From Zingiber officinale (lineage: Eukaryota > Streptophyta > Magnoliopsida > Zingiberales > Zingiberaceae), in NCBI RefSeq assembly GCF_018446385.1, contig NC_055998.1, positions 21,135,173-21,199,172 on the forward strand: a stretch of 64,000 bases of DNA, in the 5' to 3' direction. The notes beneath the pieces are model-generated. The model was given only the letters and a program-made list of their open reading frames with translations. It was not told the origin of the DNA and searched no databases. Made by a program: the position numbers and the translations under genes. Positions within the stretch are counted from its first letter, which is position 1. The number at the start of each line of letters is the position of its first letter. Shown here in pieces: positions 35,262 to 46,809 of this stretch.

Positions 35262-36889
35262 ATGACCAGCTTGATTGAACCTCCAAAGTTTGAAGGAGGA
35301 AGCCTTGGGGACATCACCTATTGGATGATGAAGATGGAGATCTTCTTCAACACGGATTGGGATATCATGATGGTGATCAAGTAACCATTCGAAGTCTCGA
35401 AAGATAAGAAAGGGAAGAAGCTCCAACCACAACATTGGACGGAGGAGCAAATCTCACGATCGGAGGCAAACTCAAAGGTAATAACAATTTTAATTGATTT
35501 ATTGCCTCCTAATGTGATAAGTGGTGTAGGTGAATATAAGAACGCCCACGATTTGTGGAGCAAAGTGAAGATGGTTCTACGGGAAGAACCTAAACCTACA
35601 CAAGAAGAAGAAGAACCCAAGGAGATGGGTTTAATTGCTCAAGTTGAGGAGGAGCAAACGGAAGTTGAGTCATGCTCAACATCCGAGGAGGAGAAGGAAG
35701 ATGAGGTATCATCTACATCCTCAAGAATTAAAGAAGATTCCAAGACAAGTGAAGAGGATGAAGAAGAAGTCTTGGAAGTAGTCAACCTAGCAAGCACCTC
35801 CACTGAAGCAAAGTCAAAGGACCATATTGTATGCTTCGGGTGTAATGAGAAGGGACACTACAAGAGTAGGTGTCCATTGGGTAAGAAAAAGGTAGCTCCT
35901 AAACTCAATTCAATTCATTTTGAATCTAATTTGAGTTGTAGGAAGAAGAAGGAGAAAAAGCACATAGTGTGCTTCACGTGTGGTGAGCGGGTCATTACCA
36001 CACCAAATTCCCAAAGAAGAAAGAGATCAAAAAGTTGGCACATTTGAAGAAGGAGGAGAAGAAGTGGAGGAAGAATGGAGACTCATGTCAAGGGGGAGCT
36101 CCAAAGGTAAAGGGTAAGGTAAACCCAAATTTAAATTCCTCCATGCATGATAGGAATAATTGTTATTATTTACCCATGCAAAATTTTGGATTTAGATATC
36201 ATGATAGGAATAAGGTTAATGTAGATCAAAACCCTAGGAAATCTATGCATGAAAAATCTAGAAACAATAGACCTAGGGAGACCCAAGGCATTAATCCCAA
36301 GAAAGGGAGACACATGCCTAGGAAAGGTAGGTCTAGGAATGTCCAATTTGGACAAATTAACTCTAGGGTTAGAAACCTAGAGAAGGAGAATCAAGCTTTA
36401 AGGGGAAAGCTTGATAAGTTAGAACAATTCCTTAAGAGATTCAATGTTGGATCTAAGGAATTAAGGATGATGTTGGGTAGCCAAAGACCCAACAATGATA
36501 GATCGGGCTTGGGATACCGATCTAGTCCCTCCAAGGCCAATGAGAGTTCATATGCTAGGATGACAAATGATCATGGCAAGGGAGAGGTCTCCAAGGCTAA
36601 GGGAAAGTCTTATGCTAAGGTTGCATATGACTATAGCAAGGAGAAGTCAATAAATGGCAAGGGAAAGCCATTTAATGGTAAGAAGAAATTAACCAAGGAT
36701 AAGGTGTCCAAAGTTAAGAAAATTATGTTTGTAGGCCAAGTGTCACCGGGGGTGGACCGATGTGGCCTAGCCATTGTGGATGAGTCACCTAGGGAGGTGG
36801 CTAAGGCAAAGAGCTCTAGGGGGAGCTCTAAGAGACAATTTGGGACCCATGGCCAATGGATCTCAGGTGGATTTTACTTGGGAGTTTAG
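35262..36889 (+). pseudogene. gag-like gene of TR-GAG unit 3 (stop and frameshift)
   Basis: It carries the same early TAA (35382-35384) and the same 1-base loss in the second zinc knuckle (about 35989) as unit 2, but keeps GAG at the position of unit 2's extra stop. The second part is read from about 36035 to 36889. The first knuckle is intact. Sharing the frameshift with unit 2 but not with unit 1 shows units 2 and 3 are copies of each other. Confidence 0.85.
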
Positions 36890-37787
36890 GTTGGGTCATG
36901 GATTGTGTCAAGTGGTTTGGAGACGGACTTGAGTCTCAAACCTAGGGATTTGGCATAATTGGATTGTGTTTCATGCAAGAAATATGACATTGGGGTCATA
37001 TAGCATGATAATTAGTTTTGGATTTATAGATGCCATATAAATCAATGCTAGGGATGCATTGTGAGTTGACATGGGCAAATACATCAAGAGGAAGCCAAAA
37101 CTAGGACTTTAGGTCAAGGTTAAATTGAACCATTTAGCTAGTTTTGAGTTTTGTGTCAATCTTGGGATTGGCGATAGATACATTTTTGAATGTATTTTTC
37201 CCAAGTAGACATGGGTAAAACAGACCTCTCCACAAAATTTGGGGATTTTTAGAGGTCTGTGGAATTATTGGTGCATTTCTGAAATTGGGTCAGAAATGCT
37301 GAAAAAGGCTAAAAGACTGTGCCAGTCGACTGCTAGTTTTAGCAGTCGACTGCACCAGTCGACTGCTAAAAGTTGCAGTCGACTGGCAGCGAACAGAAGC
37401 ATTCTGTTCGCTCAGCTAGTGGTGACCAGTCGACTGGTACTTCTTGCAGTCGACTGATACCAGTCTGAAATTATCTTCAGCACTGAATTTTGACCAAGTC
37501 AACTCATACAAGTGTATGAAATCCATGGGGGATAAACACACGAGTTTAGGGTCAATTGGAATGACAAGTTTTCAACAATTGGGATATTGTTGGAGGACTT
37601 TTTGGATGTTAGGCAAAGGGGGAGAAGTAAAGTTTAGTTGGGAAAACCTGAACGTGCATTTGCGTAGGGGGAGCCTTGGGATAGGTTCTTAAAAAGCCCG
37701 TTGTAAAAATCCTAGCTCATGGGGAGCGTAGGTGTAGGGGGAGCTTTGGGATAGGTTAAAATGCATGATGCATTGTTACGGCGGTTG

Positions 37788-37960
37788 CCAAGTGTGTAAC
37801 CTTGGCAACGTAAGTCCATTCGGCAGTGTAAGTCCAAGTGTGTAGCCTTGACAACGTAAGTCCATTCGGCGTCGTAAGTCCAAGTGTGTAGCCTTGGCAT
37901 CGTAAGTCCATTCGGCGGTGTAAGTCCAAGTGTGTAGCCTTGGCAACGTAAGTCCATTTG
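37788..37960 (+). repeat. 46-bp tandem repeats, unit 3 (four copies)
   Basis: Same array as in units 1 and 2, with the CCAAG...CTTGG inverted repeat in each unit. Confidence 0.85.
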
Positions 37961-38031
37961 TTTTAGCATGTTTATTTGCTATATGTTTTCCTTAACTTAA
38001 ACGTATTGCCAAACACCAAAAAAGGGGAGAT

Positions 38032-39054
38032 TGTTGGAGCAATCCTGATGGTCTGCGGGACCATGTGTTTTGGTGTTTGGGCAAAGGGTTTAAGTTACGT
38101 TCACCCTTGTTATTTGATATGTGTATGTGAGTGTGCAGGTATGCAGGATACACATGTGACTCAGGTTGATGGCTTCGGGTCTGGTGAAGGATGGAGCATC
38201 CGAGGGACCGTGGACAAGGCAGCGAGGACAAGGGCCGAGGGAAGCGACTTCGAGGCATACGCGAAGGATGGCATTGGGGACGAGCCGATGGCTTGAATGC
38301 ATCCGAGGGACGAGAGGCAAAGGAAGTAAGCTTGAAGGCAAGATGTCAAGGCTGCAAAGAAGCATCAAGTGAGTCATAAGGGTGAGAGTACGAGTGCATG
38401 AGAGATTGTATTCGGAGTAAAATCCTAGTTTTAGGGTTTTACTGTAGCAGTACTGTAGCAGTCGACTGCATGTTTTAGCAGTCGACTGGTGCAGTCGACT
38501 GGGTCTGTCGACTGGCAGCGAACAGAATGTCTCTGTTCGCTCGGTTAATGTGAAATCGAGTCGTTGGGATGTAACAATCGAATTTTCATTGAGGGCAGTC
38601 GACTGCATGTTTTAGCAGTCGACTGGTAGGCGGGGTTTTCCAACCCGTGACCTATATAACCACGCCTTGGGAGCTTGGTTGAGGTTGACGAAATAGAGGT
38701 GGTTAACCCCTATTAGTAGTCTACCTGTGCCCTAGCTTGTAAGAAGTTCTTGTGAGAGTTGTGGTGAGGTTTCTCCACCCACAAGGAGCTACGTGAGCTA
38801 GCCGGAGGTCTTCCGGGGAGTAATCCACCGACGGATAGGGATCGTCCACCTTACGGACACGCCGTAGAGTAGGAGCTTTATCTCCGAACCACGTAAATGA
38901 TCGTGTAGCTTGGTTTGCATTCTTTCCTTTAGTATTTAGCTTTCTACTTCTTTGTTTGCATTTCCACTTGCGCACTAACGTTGTAGAAAGAAGCGAGTAT
39001 TTGGGGGCGCCGTCTATCCAACCCCCCTTCAAGCCGGTCGTACGATCCCCAACA
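38032..39054 (+). repeat. LTR 4 of the TR-GAG concatemer
   Basis: 1023 bp, ending CCCCAACA and then the AATGC target duplication (39055-39059). No primer binding site follows; host copia sequence resumes instead, marking the true right end of the insertion. Confidence 0.92.
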
Positions 39055-39992
39055 AATGCAACTATAGGTTGAATCATGGACTTCCAACAAATAAATCCTC
39101 CCACCACACAAAACATACCCTATAGTAGACTTTCTGTCATCTATCCCTTGCATAGTCTGCATCCACATATCATGTAACTGAAGGATCACCATGTTGTCTG
39201 CTAAACTCAATGTCATAATCTGTAGTATTCTTAAGTATATGAAAATTCACTTGACCGTATCCCAATATTATCAACCAGGATTTGAAAGAAACTTATTCAC
39301 CATACTAATAGCTTGCTTCAAATCAAGTATTCTGCAAACCATGACATATATCAAATAACCAACTACAATAGAAATGGTATACTAACAACTTTGATATGTT
39401 TTGGATATCTTCATTCATCCTTAGGCATTGTGCAAAAGATAATTTAAAATGTTGCACCAGAGGTGAACTTAAATTCTTCACATTACCCATGTTGAATTTG
39501 TCTGACACCTTCTCAACATAACTCCACTGAAATAATCATAATCTTTCAGAGACTCTGTCTCTATATATCTTCATCCTAAGAATATTCTTGGCCACACTCA
39601 AATTCTTCATTCTAAATTCCTTACTTAGTAGCTTCTTCAACTTATTAACCTCAGTCAAACTCTTTACAACAAGTAGCATATCATCAATATAAAGTAAGAA
39701 GATAAGTGAATCATTGTCCAGGCTCCTCACATAAATGCAACAGTCATACTCACATCTTAAGTACACATTCTGAACCATGTAGGAGTCAAAATGCTTGTAC
39801 CACTATCTTTAGCCCATAAAGTAACTTATTCAATTTACAGACTAAGAGCTCCTACCCGAACTGACTAAAACCTTATGGTTGTGATATGAAAATCTACTCC
39901 TCTAAACTATCATAAAGAAATGATGTCTTCACATTCATTTGTTCCAACTATAAATCATGATGTACTACCAAGGCTAACACTACATTGATAGA
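39055..39992 (-). pseudogene. Base-layer Ty1/copia pol, fragment 3 (RT to RNase H)
   Basis: The minus strand encodes reverse transcriptase from LEQMNVKTSFLYDSLEE (about 39945-39895), through the catalytic LLYIDDMLLVV (about 39690-39655, the YxDD box), then NKLKKLLSKEFRMKNL, and into RNase H (LADNMVILQLHDMWM..., GIDDRKSTIGYVLCGG near 39140, WKSMIQPIVA at the left edge). Stops and frameshifts break it. It joins fragment 4 across the AATGC insertion and fragment 2 across the ATAGA insertion. Confidence 0.88.
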
Positions 39993-41001
39993 TGTTGGAG
40001 TAATCTAGATGTCATAGGTTTTGATATTTGGGCAAAGGTTTAAGTTAGGTTTATTGTTGTATTTGATATGCATTGTGAGTGTGCAGGATACAGGTATAAC
40101 AAGGAAAGTCCAAGTGTGATCTTGGCAAAGGAGAAAAGTCCAAGAGGAGTCTTGGCGGTGTAAGTTCAAGCATGTAATCTTGGCAACGTAAGTCCAAGTG
40201 TGACTTGATAATGGATGAGGTCCTAGAGACACGACCTCTTAACAAAGGAAGACCAAACAACAATAACAAGGTCGATAGAAGCTCCAGAAGACAAGGAGTG
40301 AAGGATGGAGAGACATCTGAGGGACGCGCGGTTGATGGAGAAGGCTAGGTCTAGGTTATGCGGGCAAGGATAAGTGCATGAGAGACTGTACTCAAGAAAA
40401 AATTTCAGCTTACTATAGCATGACTATAGCGTTACTGTACTGTTACTGTAGTATTATTGTAGTAGTCAGCTGGTGTTTTTATCAGTCGACTGGTAGTCAA
40501 CCGTTAGCTTGTAACGGTCGAATTTCACTTAATACCAGTCGACTGATGGTTGTACCAGTAGACTAGTGGTTGTATCAGTTGACTGATGGTAGGAAAACAG
40601 CTTGGTATTTTCCTCCTGAGCTCTATTTAATAGAGCTCGGGGTGTTTGGGCATTGTTGATAAAATTAATGGTGGTTAACCCTAATTAGATTTTCCAAGTG
40701 CTCAAGTGATCTAGTGTGGTCTTGTGCGAGTTGTGGTGAGGTTTTTCCACTCACAAGGAGCTACATGAGCTAGCCGGAAGTTCTCCAAGGAATCATCTAC
40801 CGATGGATCGAGATCGTCCACCTTACAAACAACCATAGAGTAAGAGCTCTATCTTTGAACCACATTAAATCAATATGTTAGGTTTGCTTTCTCTTGTTAG
40901 TATTTATTTTTATATTCCGCTGTACGTACTAACCATTGTAGGAAGCGACAATTTGGGTGATCGACTATTCACCCCCTCTAGCAGATGTCAAGGTCCCAAC
41001 A
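39993..41001 (+). repeat. 5' LTR of the second TR-GAG element
   Basis: 1009 bp, TGTTGGAGTAATC...GGTCCCAACA, followed by the primer site TGGTAGCAGAGC at about 41004. It contains several GTCGACTG motifs (about 40490, 40548) and a TATA-like CTATTTAATAG (about 40622). Confidence 0.85.
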
Positions 41002-41070
41002 AGTGGTAGCAGAGCTTGGTTGCTCTTTATTAGACTAATCGCCAAAGGAGCAACCACTAGAGAAGAAGAT

Positions 41071-42649
41071 AGAGTCAGAGGGACCTCTCGGATGGGACAT
41101 TCAGATCCCACCTCCATATGAGCGCAAAGACTTTGGCTATTGCAAGTCGCGCTTGGAGATATGGTTTCAAATGGATTGGAACCATTGGATAGCATTGGAG
41201 GAGCCATTCAAGATTCCAACCGACAAGAAGGGAAAATGCCTTCGGACTCGGTATTGAACCTAGCAGCAAAGGGAGCAATCAGAGACGGACAAGGAGGTAA
41301 CTAGAATTTTAATTAATTTATTATATTCTAATGTGGTATTGAATATAGGTGAGTACAAGAGTGCTCATGAGCTTTGGAGCAAGGTGATTGCGCTCCATGA
41401 AGATACTACACAATTCCAAGAAGTGGAGGAACCTAAGGAGAATGGTTCATTAGTCCAAGGAAATGACCAATCAGATGTTGACACGTGCTCAACATCTGAG
41501 GAGGAGATGGAAAGTACGGAGGTATCATCCACATCTTCAAGAGGAGAAGAAGTGGAACCATCCACATCTTCTAGTGAAGAAGAAGAAGAGCAATCCAAGG
41601 AAGAGGAGATCATGAAAGCTCAACTCTCCACCTCAACTACCAAGAAGAGCATAAAGGACAACATCAAATGCTTTGAGTGTGGTAAGATTGGGCACTACAA
41701 GAGTAGGTGTCCTTTGCTCAAAAAGATAAAGGAGGTAATCCCTAAATCCTATAAAGTTACTTTAAGAAATAACGTGGGTTGTAGGGATAGAGTCAAGGAG
41801 AAGAAGTATATTAAGTGTTTCACATGTAATGAGTGGGGAAACCACCACACGAAGTGCCCAAGGAGAGGAGAGCTCAAGAAATTGACACACTTGAAAAATG
41901 GAAAAAAAAGAGGACCTCAGGTCAAGTAGGAGCTTCAAAGGTAAAAGAGAAGGTAATCCCTATTTTGGAGTTTAATCCATAGTTCAAATTCCTTCATGCT
42001 TGTTAAGAATATTGAAAATTATGTACCCATGCATAATTGTGGATTTAGGTACAATGATAGAAATAGGGTTAACATGGTAGATAACTTTAGGAAACCACGT
42101 AAGGTTAGACCTAACAAGAAATAACCTATCTTGCCTAAGGAGACGAAGGTGGTTGAAAATCTAGGCATTAATCCCAAGGAGGGACATATGCCTAGGAAGG
42201 TGGGTAGATCTAGGAATGTCCAAGGTGAATAAGTTGACTCTAGGATTAGAACCTTAGAGTTAGAAAATCAAGCCTTGAAGTCAAGGCTTGAGGAAATGGA
42301 GAAAGTCCTAGATAGGTTCAATATTGGATCTAAAGGACTTGACATATGTTTGGGTGGTCAAAGATAAAAAAAATATATCAAATTGGGTTCCTCCAAGGCC
42401 AAGAGGAGGTCAAGTGCTAGGGTGACACATGATAATGGCAAGGGAGGAGTGACCAAGGGCAAGGGAGAATCATCCAAGGTCCATGATAAGAAATATGCAA
42501 GGGTCGCATATGATTATGGAAAGGATGGGGTGCCCAAGGTTAAGAAGAAGAAGTCTACTAAGGTACACCATGTGGGTGTAGCCATGGTAGATGAGTCATC
42601 TAGGGAGGTGATTAAGGTTAAGATTCCTAAAGTTAGAAAGACCCTCTGA
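41071..42649 (+). pseudogene. gag-like gene of the second TR-GAG element
   Basis: The N-terminal part (about 41150-41330) resembles the gag of the concatemer (EPFKIPTDKKGK... segment) but has stops. 41333-41929 is open and encodes an acidic region and two zinc knuckles: CFECGKIGHYKSRC is intact, while CFTCNEWGNHHTKC has Asn at the metal-binding His position. The basic tail continues in fragments to 42649. No pol domains follow. Confidence 0.8.
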
Positions 42650-43087
42650 GACCCATGGTAGAGGGGTTATTAAATGTGTCAAAGTGATTTGGAGATGAAT
42701 TTAAGTCTCAAATCCAAGAAATTTGCACAATTAGATTGAGTTTCATGCATGGAAATATGAATTGAGTTTATATTACATAAAAATTAGTTTTAGATGTATA
42801 GATATCATATAAACTAATGCTAGAGATGCATTATAGTTTAGTATGGGCAAATACATCAAGAGCAAGCCAAAACTAGGACTTTAAGTCAAAGTTCAATTGA
42901 ACCATTTAGTTAGTTTTAGATTTTGTATCAATCTTGGGATATGTGATAAATATATTTTTGTATATATTTTTTCCAAGTAGACATTGATAAAATAGACCTC
43001 CCCACAAAATTTGAAAATATTTAGAGGTTTGTGAAATTTTTGGTGCATTTTTGAAGTTGGGTCAGAAATATTATTTTTGGTTGAAAT

Positions 43088-46000
43088 TGTAACAACCACC
43101 CTTCTTACTACTACTACTCTCTAAGGGTGACCGTTACTTAACTATTAACTCTATTTAACCGATATGATCGAAACCACGAGGAGTCTCTACCGAAAAATTT
43201 CGGCAGCATCTCCCCTGTACCGGTGACCATAAAATGAGATACATACATAGTATACTTCAGCCACAGGCGGCTGGAACATATATCAAACAACCACGCAGTT
43301 CATATATAACCAAAATAATCAACTCTCGCAAAGCACGATAAAACGATCCATAGAATAACATGTACAAGTTCTAAATTCTTTTAACAATTTGACGAAAACA
43401 GTCTTAATAAATTCTTGGCAAATCCTCAGATCTATCCCATAGTCCTGGCATCACATGTCATCGAACACCTCCTTGTCACCTTCCTTTGCTATATCCTTTC
43501 CTTTCTTTTATCTGCAGTAAGAGGAAATGCAATCTATAAGTAAAATTGCTTAGTAAGCGATATCTAACTCACAAAATCTCGATATGCATGTACATATATC
43601 TATAACATAAATTAACTGAATGCTTACTGAAAATTACTCATGCTCATCAAAAAGTAAAGGAATCAAATAGGCTGAAATGCTAAACATATAAAGCTACTCA
43701 TGCTCTTCTAATAGTAAAAGAATCATAACAAACTGAAATGCTAAACATATAAAGCTACTCATGCTCTTCTAATAGTAAAAGAACAATGCATACTGGAATA
43801 CTAAACATGTAAAGCTAATCAAAATAACATGCTAGCATAAGGAAAACTAAAACTTGCTAAGTTTTAAACACTTTCTGAATCTTATTTCACTTGCTTAAAA
43901 AATTATTCTTTTATTTCACTTGTTTAAAACTTATACTTTAATACTTTTATACTTATGTGAAACTTATTTTACTTGTTCAAAAGCTTATACTTATAATACT
44001 TCAAAATAATAATCAACTTCTCTTGGGCCCAAACGTAGTACCATCTTATGCGCGTTCCCTAATAGGTTGGGGTAGCGAGCCACCAATCCTAAAAGAGCAG
44101 ACCTCGGTCTACTAGGGCCAAGACCTCGGAATTGGACACCTGGATTTGTTTAACGACAACCTCGGAAGTCGGGTACTAGCCTCTTCAAAGTAAAATATCT
44201 TAATTACTTCTTCTTTAAATGTCTTGACATTTTAATAAGCACCTTATGTGTCAAAATCCCTAAAGTCTTGACTTTGGGATCTACTTAAGGCCTTGGCCTT
44301 TTTCTTTCTTTTCTTTATCTTTCTTATACCTTTCTTAAACTCAAAATACTGATAGGGAACTCAAAATCTGGAACTGAAATGCTTAATAAAACTGCGCTGA
44401 GATGCTAAATAAAACTGCATGCTTATAAATAAAACTGTTCATACATATTGAGGTGGCAAGAAAACTTAAATCTGAATGCTTGAAATAAATAACATGTATA
44501 GCTGCTCATGCTTGTTATAATAGCAAATAAGGACTAAAGATAAATCTAAATTCTGCATGCTTGGAACAAGAAGGTAGTGGAATAAGAAACAGCTCAAGTT
44601 TGGTACAGTAGCAAGGAAAATCTAATGTAATATATATATATATATATGCTATAATATACAAAGATCTGTAGTGCTATAATATGCAAAAATCTGCACTTAA
44701 TAGGTCTAGACTTCTAAGTTGTTTCCAACAAGGCAAAGCATGAGGAAAAGATGCTGCTACTATCAGAAATTTCTACGTAAAGATAGCAATATGCTAGGAC
44801 ATACACTTAACAAACCTACACCTTCTAAATTACTTCTAGCAAAGCAAAGCATAAGGAAGAGGTAATCACTGCTGCTATCAAAAGGTAACCCATGATATAC
44901 TAAAGCATGCACTCAGTAGGTCTACAGATTCTGATCCGTTTCTAGCAAAGCAAGCATAAGGTAAGAATGCTATTACTATAAAAGAAATTGATACATAAAG
45001 ATGATGGAATGCTTGAATCTGCTAGAATTTAAAACTTAGGTAAAGCTTGATACCTATGTAAAGCTTATACTTCTATAGGGCAATAGAGGTCCTTAGGCAT
45101 GTTACATTCATGATTCAAACTAAAATACTACACTATAAACTCAAACTGAACATCAATTATTCTGTTAAGAAATGCATTGGCAGATTTCTGTTAAGCACAT
45201 GCTATTAAAAGGGTGATTGCTATGTGCCACGGCAAGGGAACCAAAGAAAAGTTGCTACTATAAACAATTGCTACTGTGAACTTAAAATCCTAATTGTTCT
45301 TCATGCTCTTTGCCTAGAACAACAAAATCTGAAATCCAGCTACAAAGCTTGAGGTAAACCGCCTGCATGCTTGAACTTTACCATTCATGTTCTTCCTTGA
45401 ACCTCACGGCAGCAAACCCAACCCCCAATCTTCACAGAAAATTCGAAAACGAAAGGAATAAGAATCTGAAACTATCCTACTACAGGTGAGTAGCGACTTA
45501 CCTTGTTCTTGGACTTACAGCCGGAAAAGAAGCACTAGGGTTTCGGGAGAACTCGAGCTCTTGGTGATTCCTCTGTGTCAGCGTGCTCCCCTCAACGAGA
45601 CGACCGAGAAGGTGTGAAGACCTCAGGGAGAAAGGTGCTCTCCGGCCACCGGAGACGTGCCCTAAGTGTGGCTTCGTTTTCGCCCGAGAGGAGAAGCGTC
45701 GTCGCGAGAGAGGAGAGGAAAGGTTTTCGGTCTCGGGAAAAATTAAGCCCTCTTTTGTAACTAGGGTTTTTTTTTATTAAATACTATACCTTAAATATTT
45801 GTCTCTCTTTCTTATTCAGCAATGGCCGCGTGAACACTTGGTCAGTCGGGTTTTGACCGAGTCAAAGGTTGCGGGTTCGATTCCTCAGTCGCGCCCTTTT
45901 TATTTCAATTTATTTTTTATTTCCTTACTGCTTAAATATATTTTCTTTCCCTATTTGATTAGCACGCCCGCTTGGGTTTCCTGGTCAGCCAGATTCACTT

Positions 46001-46216
46001 AAGACATTGGTTCGGCCGGAGGTCACGGGTTCGAATCTCGGCTTAGACATTTTTTTGTCGAAACTTCTTTCGTTTAGTAAAAATACCAAACGACCTCCAA
46101 AAATTGCATAAAAATACTCTAAAAATTTCTAAAAATCCCTAGAATATTTCTATAGCATTTTTAAATATTTTTAAATTACTTTTAGGACTCAAATTGAGGT
46201 AATTTAGGTTGTTACA
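43088..46216 (-). repeat. 3' LTR of the Tekay-like chromovirus
   Basis: 3129 bp, very similar to 49447-52576. It carries a roughly 60-bp tandem repeat (about 43625-43830; AGCTACTCATGCTCTTCTAA per unit, three copies) and two Pol III B-box-like motifs (45874-45884 and 46028-46038). A purine-rich GGTATGGGGAAT (inverse of about 46217-46228) serves as polypurine tract. ORFs such as 45575-45760 occur in both LTRs and are not genes. Confidence 0.9.
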
Positions 46217-46326
46217 ATTCCCCATACCTTATAAAAAGTTCGTCCTCGAACTTAGAATAACTCTGGATATTTCTGTCTCATACTGTCCTCATGTTCCCAA
46301 GTAACTTCTTTGTGCTTCTGATTCTG

Positions 46327-46809
46327 TCAGATGACCTTCACTAGTGGTACTTCTTTATTCCTTAGTCTCTTAACTGCTCTGTCCACTATCTGTGTAGGTC
46401 TTCTCTCATAGCTAAGATCCTCCTGGATCTGCACTGACTGAGACTGAATCACTTGGCTAGGGTTGTGGAGACACTTCTTTAGCATGGAGACATGAAATAC
46501 GTTATGTATTGCCGACATGTCCTGTGATAAATCCAGCTTGTAAGCTACTTTTCCAATCCTTTCTGTGATCAGGTAAGGTCCTACGTAGCGGGGACTTAAT
46601 TTGCCCTTCTTGCCAAATCTCATCACTCCCTTCATAGGAGCGACTTTGAGAAAAACTGAATCCCCTACTTGGAACTCAAGTGGCATACGGCGTGTGTCAG
46701 CATAACTCTTCTGTCTACTCTGGGCAGTCTCAATTCTCTGTCTAATCTTCTGGATAGCCTGAGTAGTCTCATCTATCAGGTCTGTCTGGATGCCCAGCTC
46801 TACTTCCAT
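46327..46809 (-). pseudogene. Chromovirus integrase C-terminal domain and chromodomain-like tail
   Basis: It reads SYADTRRMPLEFQVGDSVFLKV (GPF/Y-like region) then GKLSPRYVGPYLITERIGKVAYKLDL and a tail of the type IVDRAVKRLRNKEVPLVKVI. That tail continues beyond the stop at about 46327 as NQKHKEVTWEHEDSMRQKYP, a truncated chromodomain of the Tekay kind, which guides integration toward heterochromatin. Confidence 0.85.

Larger units (their letters stand above)
26496..39054 (+). mobile_element. TR-GAG-like retrotransposon concatemer with four LTRs and three internal regions
   Basis: The order is LTR (26496-27527), internal (27528-30329), LTR (30330-31339), internal (31340-34173), LTR (34174-35197), internal (35198-38031), LTR (38032-39054). 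Only the outer ends carry a target duplication: AATGC at 26491-26495 and 39055-39059. Each LTR starts TGTTGGAGCAATC and ends CCCCAACA. Each internal region starts with a primer site matching initiator-Met tRNA (TGGTATCAGAGC) and ends in a polypurine tract (AAAAAAGGGGAGAT). The internal regions hold a gag-type ORF but no protease, integrase, RT or RNase H, which is the definition of a TR-GAG element. One insertion followed by LTR-mediated tandem duplication explains the arrangement. Confidence 0.92.

Noticed and set aside
45575-45780. Arg-rich short ORFs in the Tekay LTR (also 51937-52122)
   Set aside because: They are present in both LTRs, differ in frame and stop, and match no gag or accessory domain.
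45870-46040. Possible tRNA genes
   Set aside because: Only the B-box/T-loop part matches. I could not fold a full cloverleaf with acceptor and anticodon arms, and the sequence is part of a repeated LTR.
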